NCBI GenBank assembly: GCA_964541595.1
Contig: CAZIRO010000066.1
Span: 1 to 13,553 of the forward strand
Reading direction: 5' to 3'
Length of the DNA stretch: 13,553 nt
DNA from: CAZIRO01 sp964541595
Lineage (GTDB): Bacteria > Acidobacteriota > HRBIN11
Positions 1-7,162 of the stretch are shown piece by piece; positions within the stretch are counted from its first letter, which is position 1; the number at the start of each line of letters is the position of its first letter. The position numbers and the translations under genes are program-made. Under the pieces are notes generated by a model. It was not told where the DNA came from. It was given only the letters and a program-made list of their open reading frames with translations, and searched no databases.

Positions 1-1
1 T

Positions 2-628
2 CCGCAAAACTGGCCCACCCTGTACCTCACGTATCAGCGCAGCCGCCAGCAGAGCCGGAACGAACCCATCGGATTTTCCCCACTCGCTGTTTCCACGGAT
101 ACGTGGTCCGGGAGCCTTTCCTATGCACGCAGTCGATGGAACGCGACGGTGCAGGCGATGTGGACCCGTCAGCGTTCACCTTCCGGGACGGTTCCGGCGA
201 CGACCACGCTGAATCTGCACCTGCAAACGGGTCTGCAGGTGCACACGGACGTGTCCATTGTACCGACGGTCGGCTGGACCTGGACCCGTGATGAAATCAC
301 CGGCGTGCGCATGCGGACAACCCTGTTCACGCTGACACCCCAGGTGCGGTTGCTGTCCGGCCGGTTGATCCTCGACGGCCAGGCGTCCTGGACGGCGAAT
401 CGATCGTCCGATGGTACACTCGACAACCGCCAGTTCAACGGCGTTGCGCGGGTGTCCTGGGACTGGGGCCGGTTTCCAGTTGCCCGCGGTCAGAAGCGAC
501 TCACCCTGCAGGTGCAGTACCGTCGGGTGGTCGATGCTTTGCGGCCGAACGGTCGGGAGAGTGTCTGGGAATTCGGCGTATTCTTCGAACTCGGGCTGCC
601 GATCACACTACTGCCCCGGCCGTTTTAA
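2..628 (+). CDS. C-terminal part of a probable outer-membrane beta-barrel protein (5' end outside window)
   Basis: The frame is open from the left edge (codon at 2-4) to a TAA at 626-628, so at least 208 residues of a longer protein are present. No start is assigned: an in-frame GTG at 149 has no clear ribosome site and coding continues upstream of it. The visible part is rich in alternating polar/hydrophobic stretches with many Trp, Tyr, Arg and Thr (for example WSGSLSYARSRWNATVQAMW and LTLQVQYRRVV), and it ends in aromatic Phe. That fits transmembrane beta-strands and an outer-membrane C-terminus. I recognise no family. It lies 59 bases upstream of the secreted protease on the same strand and could be co-transcribed with it. 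A non-barrel beta-rich surface protein is an alternative. Confidence 0.7.
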   Translation, partial: PQNWPTLYLTYQRSRQQSRNEPIGFSPLAVSTDTWSGSLSYARSRWNATVQAMWTRQRSPSGTVPATTTLNLHLQTGLQVHTDVSIVPTVGWTWTRDEITGVRMRTTLFTLTPQVRLLSGRLILDGQASWTANRSSDGTLDNRQFNGVARVSWDWGRFPVARGQKRLTLQVQYRRVVDALRPNGRESVWEFGVFFELGLPITLLPRPF

Positions 629-687
629 CCCGGTGATATGTGCATCTGCCGGTTCGTGAAATCGGATACATCAGGAGTGACGGGATC

Positions 688-3450
688 ATGGAGCGTCGTT
701 GCCGGAGTGCATCTGAAAAGGTTGTACGACGCTGGGTTCCGGTTGCCGTGATCGTGTGGGGCATCCTCTGGGTTGCCAGCACGAATGCATGGGCAGTGGT
801 GGGGATGACCGTCCGTGCCACACCTAACCCGGCGCAGGAAAATCAAACGGTCACCGTGACCGTCCGTTTTGATTTAACCCAGGTACCTCCTTCAGAAACC
901 CTGATCTGTTCCGATCTTGTGGTGGACTTTGGTGACGGTCGGCAGACCCGTCTGGGGTCGATCAATGGCCCCGGAGGGACCATACTGAACAGGACGACCA
1001 CACATGCATATAGCCGCCCCGGAACGTATACCATCACGGCGGTGGCGCAGCAGTGTCTTATCTGTCCGATCCTGGCGTGCAATACGCCCACCGATCTGAC
1101 GCGCTCCACGCAGCTGACCGTGCGTGCAGCACCACCTCGCCCTGGTCAGATCACGGGGTTAACTGCCCGACCGTCCGTGGTGTTTCCCGGAGAGACGGTC
1201 ACATTCACGGTCCAGGGCACGGGCACCTGTGGTCGGCTGCGGTTGGATTTTGGCGACGGACAGAGCATCCGTCTGGGCGGTGCGTTTCCCCTGGTGACGA
1301 CCCATACATACATGCGCGCGGGAACGTATACCGCCGTGGCACGCGGTGAACAGAACTGTGCCGGCACCGCACGCACGCGCGTTGCTGTTCAGCCTCCGCC
1401 ACCACCGACGCTCCAGGTGGTCCCGGAACCCACGCAGGTCAGCGTGCCCACGCAGGTGACACTCACACTGCATCCGGTGTATCGATGCACGGCGGTGACG
1501 ATCGACTTCGGCGACGGAACGCGCGCCGATCTCGGGAAAGCCCCTCCCTCGACCCTGACGACCACGCACACGTATCGAACAGACCGGACGTTTGAGGTGG
1601 TCGTGCAGGGACGGTGTTTCCCGGAAGACTTTACCGTGCGTCGGAAAGTCCTGGTCTCCCGTACGATCGGACCGCTTTCCATCCGGCGGATTGAACTCCG
1701 ATTTGCGAACGGCCAGGGAATGGTCACCGTTCCCCAGCATACACCGAAACTCCGCGCATTTGCCGAGATCACTTACAGCGGTTCGGGACTGCTTCAGGCA
1801 GCCTGGGAGGTCGACGGCCGGATCATCAGTCTGGTACGGGAATACCTGACCTTCGGGGGGCGTGTTGTCATTGCCTCGCCGGAACCCCCCGTCCTGCCGA
1901 CGTTTGAACCGGGACTGCATCGGGTGACCCTGCGGCTGGATCCCGGCACTTTTGCACCGGAAGTCCCCACGATCTTCTACATGGTCACGGTCGGGTCCTC
2001 CGGGGGGTTGACCCTGTTGCAGCCGGAAGACGGGGCCATGCTCGACCGGATGGCCGTCCGGTTCCGATGGACGGGGTTACAGGAGGCTGCCCAGTATCTG
2101 CTCGAAATCCGTGCGCAGGACGGTGCGAAACCGGTACTGCGGGTGCTCACACGGGAACCGGCGTGGACGCCTTCCATGGCCCATATACGTCGGCTGGTAC
2201 CCGGAAAGGCATATGTCTGGCAGGTGCGGGGGTTGCACGCTGAAGGTCAGCCGCTGGCAGAGAGTGCCACGCGACGGTTTCTGTGGCTTCCGGACACGTC
2301 CCGCGGGGTGTACATCCCCCGGCAGGTGCTGGCCGGAGTTCGTCTGGATGACGGATCGGATGTGCAGCAACGGGCACGCGATATTGCCGCCGATTTCCGA
2401 CTCCGGGTGGAACGGATCACCCGCATACGTGCCCTGAATATCGCACTGGTTCGATTTCGCATCCCGGACGATCGTACGGTTTCCGAGGTCGTCGATGCCT
2501 TCTCGAAGGACCCGCGCGTGGTATGGGCCCAGCCGAATTACCTGTGGATGACGCTGGCCACCGCCCGGGATCCGATGGCCGATTTCCAGTACGGACTGGA
2601 TCGTACCGGCGTTCGCGAGGTGCATACGGTGGCCACCGGAAAGGGGGTACGCATTGCGGTTATCGATACCGGCGTGGATACGCACCATCCGGAACTCGTC
2701 GGACGCATTCTGGAGGTCGTAAACGTAACCGACCGGCCGTATATACCCGAAATGCATGGCACCCTGGTGACCGGCATCATCGCGGCCCGCGCATGGAACG
2801 GTATCGGTATCACCGGCGTTGCGCCTGATGCGCGCGTGGTCGTTATCCGGGCCTGCTGGTCCCAAACTCCGGAACGACCGGACGGTATCTGCACTTCGGA
2901 AACACTGGCCCGGGCACTGGATGCCGCCCTGCAGCGGAAGGTGCAGATCGTGCACATGAGTATCGGAGGACCAGACGATCCCCTGTTGCGTCGACTCATT
3001 GAAACCGCTGCGACCCGTAATGTGATCGTTGTGGCCGCGGCCGGAAATGGGGGACCGGACGCCCGACCCATATTCCCCGCAGCACTGCCCGATGTGCTTG
3101 CAGTCACCGCAGTCGACGCGGAAAACCACCTGTACGTGCACGCGTCCCGGGGTGACTATATCGACCTTGCGGCCCCCGGTGTGGACGTCGTGAGCACGGC
3201 GCCGGGGGGTACATTCCGGATCGCGTCCGGTACCTCCATGGCGGCCGCACACGTCACGGGCATCGTGGCCCTGATCCTCCAGATCCGACCCGATCTTTCC
3301 CCCGAACGGGTTCGGGCTGCCCTGATCCGCACGGCGCGCGATCTGGGTCCCCCCGGAAAGGACGTTCTGTACGGATACGGTCTGGTCAATGCCTGTCCCG
3401 TTGCCCGCAAGCAAACCGACACGGGGCTGCAGTGCACGAGTTCGCGGTGA
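688..3450 (+). CDS. Secreted subtilisin-like serine protease (S8) with three PKD domains, Fn3-like domain and propeptide
   Basis: A 920-residue protein. ATG 688 is chosen because AGGAG at 673-677 precedes it at good spacing and a signal peptide follows directly: basic n-region, hydrophobic VPVAVIVWGILWVAS, likely cleavage after AWA near residue 36. An upstream in-frame ATG at 640 lacks this. Domains in order: three PKD repeats with FGDG turns at residues 81, 188 and 274; a less defined beta region to about 435; an Fn3-like domain about 438-535 (LLQPEDGAML, YLLEI); a fervidolysin/I9-type propeptide about 548-620 ending in AQPNY; and the S8 catalytic domain about 635-910. The catalytic triad is complete: Asp660 (AVIDTGVD), His690 (MHGTLVTG) and Ser850 (SGTSMAAAH), with oxyanion Asn787 (AAGNGG). 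Each PKD repeat carries a Cys pair. There is no visible C-terminal anchor or sorting signal. It probably hydrolyses extracellular or periplasmic protein. It lies just ahead of an ECF sigma/anti-sigma pair. The substrate is unknown. Confidence 0.93.
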   Translation: MERRCRSASEKVVRRWVPVAVIVWGILWVASTNAWAVVGMTVRATPNPAQENQTVTVTVRFDLTQVPPSETLICSDLVVDFGDGRQTRLGSINGPGGTILNRTTTHAYSRPGTYTITAVAQQCLICPILACNTPTDLTRSTQLTVRAAPPRPGQITGLTARPSVVFPGETVTFTVQGTGTCGRLRLDFGDGQSIRLGGAFPLVTTHTYMRAGTYTAVARGEQNCAGTARTRVAVQPPPPPTLQVVPEPTQVSVPTQVTLTLHPVYRCTAVTIDFGDGTRADLGKAPPSTLTTTHTYRTDRTFEVVVQGRCFPEDFTVRRKVLVSRTIGPLSIRRIELRFANGQGMVTVPQHTPKLRAFAEITYSGSGLLQAAWEVDGRIISLVREYLTFGGRVVIASPEPPVLPTFEPGLHRVTLRLDPGTFAPEVPTIFYMVTVGSSGGLTLLQPEDGAMLDRMAVRFRWTGLQEAAQYLLEIRAQDGAKPVLRVLTREPAWTPSMAHIRRLVPGKAYVWQVRGLHAEGQPLAESATRRFLWLPDTSRGVYIPRQVLAGVRLDDGSDVQQRARDIAADFRLRVERITRIRALNIALVRFRIPDDRTVSEVVDAFSKDPRVVWAQPNYLWMTLATARDPMADFQYGLDRTGVREVHTVATGKGVRIAVIDTGVDTHHPELVGRILEVVNVTDRPYIPEMHGTLVTGIIAARAWNGIGITGVAPDARVVVIRACWSQTPERPDGICTSETLARALDAALQRKVQIVHMSIGGPDDPLLRRLIETAATRNVIVVAAAGNGGPDARPIFPAALPDVLAVTAVDAENHLYVHASRGDYIDLAAPGVDVVSTAPGGTFRIASGTSMAAAHVTGIVALILQIRPDLSPERVRAALIRTARDLGPPGKDVLYGYGLVNACPVARKQTDTGLQCTSSR

Positions 3451-3489
3451 ACTTTTTCCAGACGTGCAACGACTTATAGGGAAACAGCG

Positions 3490-4059
3490 ATGGACGATCG
3501 GGCGCTTTTGAGCGCGATCGCACGAAAAGATACCCGGGCGTTTGAAACGTTTTATCACAGGTATGAAATGCGCTTGATGCGGTATCTGACCGGTATTGTC
3601 GGTGATCCGCTGGTTGCAGAAGACCTGGTCGTTGAAGTGATGTGGACCGTATGGCAGAACGCACATCGATTTCGTAATCACGCCAGTGTCTCCACATGGG
3701 TGATGGGAATCGCCCGCAATAAGGCGTTCGACTTTCTGCGACGACATAAACCCACGATTGTCCTTGATGACAGTACCCTGATGGAACCGTATATGCCTTC
3801 TCTTCTGGACCAGATTGAAGTGCTGGAAAAAGTTCGCTTATTCACACGGGCATTCCTGCGACTCGATCCGATCCATCGGGAAGTCCTGGAACTCGCGTTC
3901 GTGGAAGAAATGTCATACACGGAGATCGCTGCGTTGATCGGTTGTCCGGTCAATACCGTCAAGACACGCGTGTATTACGCACGCCGGTATTTACGTCAGC
4001 ACTTGCGGGCGATGGAATCGCGAGGTGCCCGTACGGACCGTGCACCGCGTCAGATGTAA
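3490..4059 (+). CDS. ECF-type sigma-70 family RNA polymerase sigma factor
   Basis: A 189-residue alternative sigma factor, the usual length for the ECF group. Region 2 is at about residues 20-90, with the -10-recognising segment around FRNHASVSTWVMGIARNKAFDFLRR truncated here to FRNHASVSTWVMGIARNKAF. Region 4 is at about 120-180, with a helix-turn-helix (REVLELAFVEEMSYTEIAAL followed by IGCPVNTVKTRVYYARR). There is no region 1.1 or 3 between them. The start is ATG 3490 with AGGG at 3477-3480. The gene lies 39 bases after the protease stop and 10 bases before the anti-sigma gene, so the pair is almost certainly co-transcribed and the protease may belong to the same operon. It would direct RNA polymerase to a small regulon when released from the anti-sigma factor. 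The regulon cannot be named from this window. Confidence 0.93.
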   Translation: MDDRALLSAIARKDTRAFETFYHRYEMRLMRYLTGIVGDPLVAEDLVVEVMWTVWQNAHRFRNHASVSTWVMGIARNKAFDFLRRHKPTIVLDDSTLMEPYMPSLLDQIEVLEKVRLFTRAFLRLDPIHREVLELAFVEEMSYTEIAALIGCPVNTVKTRVYYARRYLRQHLRAMESRGARTDRAPRQM

Positions 4060-4069
4060 AGGGGGACAT

Positions 4070-4717
4070 GTGAGGTCGCACATCCACGATGAGATGCAGA
4101 AACGACTTCCCTGGCTGGTGAACGGCAGGCTCACGGACGAGGAACGTGGCGAAGTGGAGGCCCATGTCCGCACGTGTTCGGACTGTCAGGCTGTGGTGCG
4201 GGAACTGCAGGAGATGCGGGATGCCATACAGACGGTGTTCAGCATGGTGGTTCGTGCGTCTCCATGGAGGTGGCAGCGGGTGTCACAGCGTATTTTTGCA
4301 TCGGAAATGCCGGTACAGGGAACAGGACCGCGAATCCTCCCAACCTCTGCCCGGTGGCGCCCGTGGATGCATATATGTATGGGCGTCGTTCTGGGTGTGC
4401 TCCTGACCGGATTGGTAACCGTTGGAATCCGCAAGCGATCATCCGCGGTGTATCGCACCCTGAGCGGGCCACATCAGACCGAGCGGTTGGAACAGTCCAG
4501 TTTCATTCTGCGCGTCGCGTTCCGCCCGGACGCGACGGAAGCGAATATTCAGAAGTTGCTGCACGATGTCCGCGCACGTATTGTGGACGGCCCGTCCGCC
4601 GCGGGATGGTATACCCTGGTGGTCGAAGTCCGGAATGCACGCGAGCGAGCGTCCCTCCTGACCCGCCTGCGCATGGCGCGAACGATCGTTGCCCGGGTCG
4701 CTGTCCCGGAGGAGTGA
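4070..4717 (+). CDS. Zinc-finger transmembrane anti-sigma factor with propeptide-like periplasmic domain
   Basis: A 215-residue protein. GTG 4070 is preferred because the purine run AAAGGGGG at 4058-4065 lies just upstream and it avoids overlapping the sigma gene; an in-frame ATG at 4025 would overlap it by 35 bases. The N-terminus is a zinc-binding anti-sigma (zf-HC2/ZAS) domain: His32-x3-Cys36-x2-Cys39 (HVRTCSDC), with His4/His6 as a possible further ligand. One membrane helix is at about 100-120 (HICMGVVLGVLLTGLVTVGI). The C-terminal domain, about 145-215, starts FILRVAFRPDATEANIQKLL and ends VARVAVPEE, a beta-alpha-beta pattern like subtilisin propeptides. It should hold the upstream ECF sigma factor inactive at the inner membrane, with the C-terminal domain in the periplasm as sensor. 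The link to the neighbouring S8 protease is inference. Confidence 0.88.
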   Translation: MRSHIHDEMQKRLPWLVNGRLTDEERGEVEAHVRTCSDCQAVVRELQEMRDAIQTVFSMVVRASPWRWQRVSQRIFASEMPVQGTGPRILPTSARWRPWMHICMGVVLGVLLTGLVTVGIRKRSSAVYRTLSGPHQTERLEQSSFILRVAFRPDATEANIQKLLHDVRARIVDGPSAAGWYTLVVEVRNARERASLLTRLRMARTIVARVAVPEE

Positions 4718-4814
4718 TCCGGTCCCGGGAGGACTGGCGTCTCACGGGACGGGGATATCGCCGAATAGGAAACCACCGTGTCCCATTGCCTGTCCCGATT
4801 TCAGATCCGCGCAG

Positions 4815-4843
4815 TGGCGAATCCGTCCGGGACATGCTACAAT
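4815..4843 (+). promoter_or_regulatory. Extended -10 promoter upstream of ilvE
   Basis: TACAAT at 4838-4843 is preceded by TG at 4835-4836 with one base between (extended -10). A weak -35, TGGCGA at 4815-4820 (3 of 6 to TTGACA), sits 17 bases upstream. Transcription would start near 4850, about 20 bases before the ATG, leaving GGAG at 4860-4863 within the leader. It separates ilvE from the anti-sigma gene upstream. Confidence 0.5.
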
Positions 4844-4871
4844 GGAGCGACCTCACCCTGGAGAAGCACCC

Positions 4872-5801
4872 ATGACAGAATTTCCCGGAAGAACCGAATG
4901 GATCTGGATGAACGGGTCATTCGTCAAATGGGAAGATGCACGGATTCATATTGCCTCGCACGTGATCCATTACGGAACCGCAATTTTCGAGGGAATCCGG
5001 GCGTATGCCACACCCCGCGGGCCGGCCATTTTTCGCCTGGATGCCCATCTGCAGCGAATGTATGACTCATGCAAAATTTATCGAATGGACGTGCCGTTTC
5101 CCATGGAGGTGATCCGTGATGCCATTGTTCAATTGATCCGCAAGAATCGTCTCCAGGAATGTTATATCCGTCCGATCGTCTATCGGGGATACGGATCCCT
5201 GGGTGTGGACCCGTCACCCTGTCCGGTCGAGGTCGCGATTATCACATGGCAGTGGGGAAAATACCTCGGAGACGAGGCCCTGCGGAACGGTGTGGACGTG
5301 ATCGTGAGTTCGTGGCAGCGGAATGCACCGAATACAACACCACCGATGGCCAAATGTGCGGCGAATTATATGAACGCCCAGTTGATCAAAATGGAAGCGA
5401 AACTGCACGGTGTGATCGAGGCCATTGCGCTGGACGTGCATGGCTATGTCAGCGAGGGTAGCGGAGAGAACATCTTCGTGGTTCGCAGGGGACAACTGTA
5501 TACGCCGCCGTTGAGCGCGTCCATCCTGCCGGGCATCACCCGGGATACGGTACTCACACTCGCCCGCAGTCTGGGGATCCCGATCGTGGAAACGGTCATC
5601 CCGCGTGAGATGCTGTACATTGCAGACGAGGTCTTCTTCACGGGAACGGCTGCGGAGATCACGCCGATCCGCAGTATCGATGGGATTCCAATCGGTGAGG
5701 GCCGTCCCGGTCCGGTGACACGTCGTCTGCAGGACGCGTTTTTCGGGATCATCGAAGGCCGGGTCCCGGACCGGTACGCATGGCTCACGTATATTGAATA
5801 A
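4872..5801 (+). CDS. ilvE: Branched-chain-amino-acid aminotransferase
   Basis: A 309-residue fold-type IV PLP aminotransferase that interconverts leucine, isoleucine and valine with their 2-oxo acids using glutamate/2-oxoglutarate. It is cytoplasmic and catalyses the last step of branched-chain synthesis. The length and the whole sequence follow the Escherichia coli IlvE pattern: HYGTAIFEGIRAY near the N-terminus, YIRPIVYRGYGSLGV, the PLP-binding Lys161 in PPMAKCAANYMN, IALDVHGYVSEGSGENIFVV, LPGITRDTVL and FFTGTAAEITPIRSIDG near the C-terminus. ATG 4872 has GGAG at 4860-4863, 8 bases upstream, and aligns with the family N-terminus; the reading frame stays open further upstream to 4689 but that extension overlaps the anti-sigma gene and shows no homology. 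It appears monocistronic with its own promoter. No other ilv or leu genes are in view. Confidence 0.97.
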   Translation: MTEFPGRTEWIWMNGSFVKWEDARIHIASHVIHYGTAIFEGIRAYATPRGPAIFRLDAHLQRMYDSCKIYRMDVPFPMEVIRDAIVQLIRKNRLQECYIRPIVYRGYGSLGVDPSPCPVEVAIITWQWGKYLGDEALRNGVDVIVSSWQRNAPNTTPPMAKCAANYMNAQLIKMEAKLHGVIEAIALDVHGYVSEGSGENIFVVRRGQLYTPPLSASILPGITRDTVLTLARSLGIPIVETVIPREMLYIADEVFFTGTAAEITPIRSIDGIPIGEGRPGPVTRRLQDAFFGIIEGRVPDRYAWLTYIE

Positions 5802-5876
5802 CACCGGACATCCGCGCGTTTCCGCCGTTGCATGGGTGATGCCATCCGGATATTGAGCCACGGGGGATGTCGTGTT
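5800..5876. other. Long-range inverted repeat between ilvE and the PASTA gene
   Basis: AACACCGGACATCC at 5800-5813, starting in the ilvE stop codon, pairs with GGATGTCGTGTT at 5865-5876: 12 pairs with a two-base bulge. The enclosed ~50 bases contain a smaller GCAT...ATGC hairpin. It may act as a transcript end for ilvE or as a leader structure for the next operon. There is no T-run, so it is not a canonical intrinsic terminator. Confidence 0.35.
5828..5856 (+). promoter_or_regulatory. Weak candidate promoter for the PASTA-to-phosphorylase operon
   Basis: TTGCAT at 5828-5833 and TATTGA at 5851-5856 are separated by exactly 17 bases. Each box matches the sigma-70 consensus at 3 of 6 positions, so this rests mainly on spacing and on its place about 60 bases before the first gene of a tight operon. 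It lies inside the inverted repeat 5800-5876. Confidence 0.25.
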
Positions 5877-5915
5877 GTCTAATCGAGAAGTCATGCGTGC
5901 AGGAGAGTATCCAGC

Positions 5916-6686
5916 GTGCGCAGAAATCCATCGCGCATCGGACGTGAACGGTTTCGATGGTTACGTGCACTGTTGCGCTGGGTCCTGCGGGGGTTGTTTC
6001 TGATCGTGAGTTCAGCACTGTTGATGGGTGTGTCCGCGTTTTTGACGATCCGGATCGCGACGTTGCGCCAGATCGTGCGCATTCCCGATCTGACCGGCCG
6101 AACGCTCGAAGACGTCATGCGGTGGGCGGAATCCCATCGTCTGCGTGTGGAGGTGCGTCAGCCGGGCATCTTCAGCGATACCGTGCCTCCGCAGCATGTC
6201 GCACTACAGCAACCCGCACCGGGCACTCCGGTCAAACCGGGACGCGCGATCACGGTGTACCTCTCAATGGGACCGGCAACGATACGGGTGCCGCAACTCG
6301 TCGGTGAGACGTTCCGGGAGGCCCGTTTGCAGTTGCAACAACTTGGGCTGGCGGTCGGGGACATCCTCTGGCTGCGCGCGCCCGGTCCATCCGATATTGT
6401 GCTGCAGCAGGACCCGCCTGCGGGTACGGCTGTGCCGCATGACACACCGGTGCATCTCGTGGTCAATCGGGGACGTCCGAAGATACTGATCATGCCAGAT
6501 GTCATTGGTCAGCCGTTGCAACCGGTGCTTGATTTCTTTCAGAAGAGCGGGTATCGTGTGAGTCAAATTGCATATGAGGTCTACGCAGGGTTGCCTCCGG
6601 GGATCATTATCCGGCAGGTTCCCAACGCGGGGTATCCGCTGCGCCCGCGGGATATCGTCATGTTCGTCGTGAGCCGTGCCCCGTGA
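5916..6686 (+). CDS. Membrane-anchored PASTA-repeat protein without a kinase domain
   Basis: A 256-residue protein starting at GTG 5916, with AGGAGAG at 5901-5907 deciding the start. A short basic cytoplasmic tail (many Arg) is followed by one membrane helix at about 22-45. Three PASTA repeats follow in the periplasm: about 53-118 (IPDLTGRTLEDV ... QQPAPGTPVKPG), 119-185 (VPQLVGETFREA ... QQDPPAGTAV) and 186-256 (MPDVIGQPLQPV ... RQVPNAGYPL). PASTA domains bind peptidoglycan fragments or act as structural spacers in Ser/Thr kinases and penicillin-binding proteins. Here there is neither a kinase nor a transpeptidase domain, so a wall-binding or scaffold role is likely. It is the first gene of an operon and its stop overlaps the next start by 4 bases (GTGA, 6683-6686). 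Confidence 0.92.
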   Translation: MRRNPSRIGRERFRWLRALLRWVLRGLFLIVSSALLMGVSAFLTIRIATLRQIVRIPDLTGRTLEDVMRWAESHRLRVEVRQPGIFSDTVPPQHVALQQPAPGTPVKPGRAITVYLSMGPATIRVPQLVGETFREARLQLQQLGLAVGDILWLRAPGPSDIVLQQDPPAGTAVPHDTPVHLVVNRGRPKILIMPDVIGQPLQPVLDFFQKSGYRVSQIAYEVYAGLPPGIIIRQVPNAGYPLRPRDIVMFVVSRAP

Positions 6687-7162
6687 GTGCGGTCAGATCC
6701 GATCATGGCGATGCAGAACGTTCCCGCGCTACCGGTTCGGACACGCGCCGGAATCGTATCCGGGTGCGGGTACGGTTTCCGGAAGCGGACCTGATGGGAT
6801 GGGTCCATCATACGGTGTATTTCGTGTGGTTTGAAATGGGACGTACGGAACTCATGCGTTCGGTGGGTCTGCCCTATCGGAGCGTGATTGCCCGGGGGTT
6901 CCATCTGCCCGTTGTGGAAGCACGGGTGCGGTATCGAAAACCGGCGCAGTATGATCAGGTGGTGATTGTGGAATCCTGGGTGCGGGCAGTGAGTCCGGTA
7001 CAGGTCACATTCGCATACCGTGTATTGGATGCAGAGAGTGAAACACTGCTCGCCGAAGGAGAGACACGGCATGCGGTGGTAAATACCACAGGACGGCTGT
7101 GCCGAATGCCGCCGGAAGTCTATGCCCAGCTTCGGCACATGCAGGAGAATGATGGTCAATGA
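6683..7162 (+). CDS. YbgC/FadM-family acyl-CoA thioesterase (hotdog fold)
   Basis: A 159-residue 4HBT-type hotdog protein. The signature is near the N-terminus: RVRFPEADLMGWVHHTVYFV followed by WFEMGRTELMR, with the family's acidic residue Asp36, Gly39 and the His42-His43 pair. It should hydrolyse acyl-CoA thioesters in the cytoplasm. In proteobacteria the YbgC member sits with the Tol-Pal envelope system, which suits this envelope-themed operon, although no tol genes are visible. The start GTG 6683 overlaps the preceding stop (translational coupling). It gives a polar N-terminal extension of about 23 residues that is not part of the fold. No better start is visible in frame. It overlaps the next gene by 4 bases (ATGA, 7159-7162). 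Confidence 0.92.
   Translation: MSAVRSDHGDAERSRATGSDTRRNRIRVRVRFPEADLMGWVHHTVYFVWFEMGRTELMRSVGLPYRSVIARGFHLPVVEARVRYRKPAQYDQVVIVESWVRAVSPVQVTFAYRVLDAESETLLAEGETRHAVVNTTGRLCRMPPEVYAQLRHMQENDGQ

Noticed and set aside
1159..1920. Minus-strand open frame of about 253 codons opposite the PKD region
   Set aside because: Same reason: antisense to well-defined PKD repeats, with Arg/Gly/Pro-rich composition and no family motif.
3449..3476. GAACTT followed 16 bases later by GACTTA, resembling an ECF autoregulatory promoter before the sigma gene
   Set aside because: Transcription would begin near 3483, after the likely ribosome site at 3477-3480 and only about 7 bases before the ATG; the -10 match is poor. 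Probably chance.
2077..3747. Long open reading frame of about 556 codons on the minus strand, opposite the protease gene
   Set aside because: It is a shadow of the high-GC protease gene: the plus-strand protein has a full signal peptide and catalytic triad, whereas the minus-strand translation is low in hydrophobic order, has no recognisable motif and runs into the sigma gene.
4689..4871. Upstream in-frame extension of ilvE
   Set aside because: It would overlap the anti-sigma gene end and cross a good promoter; the family N-terminus and a ribosome site agree on 4872.
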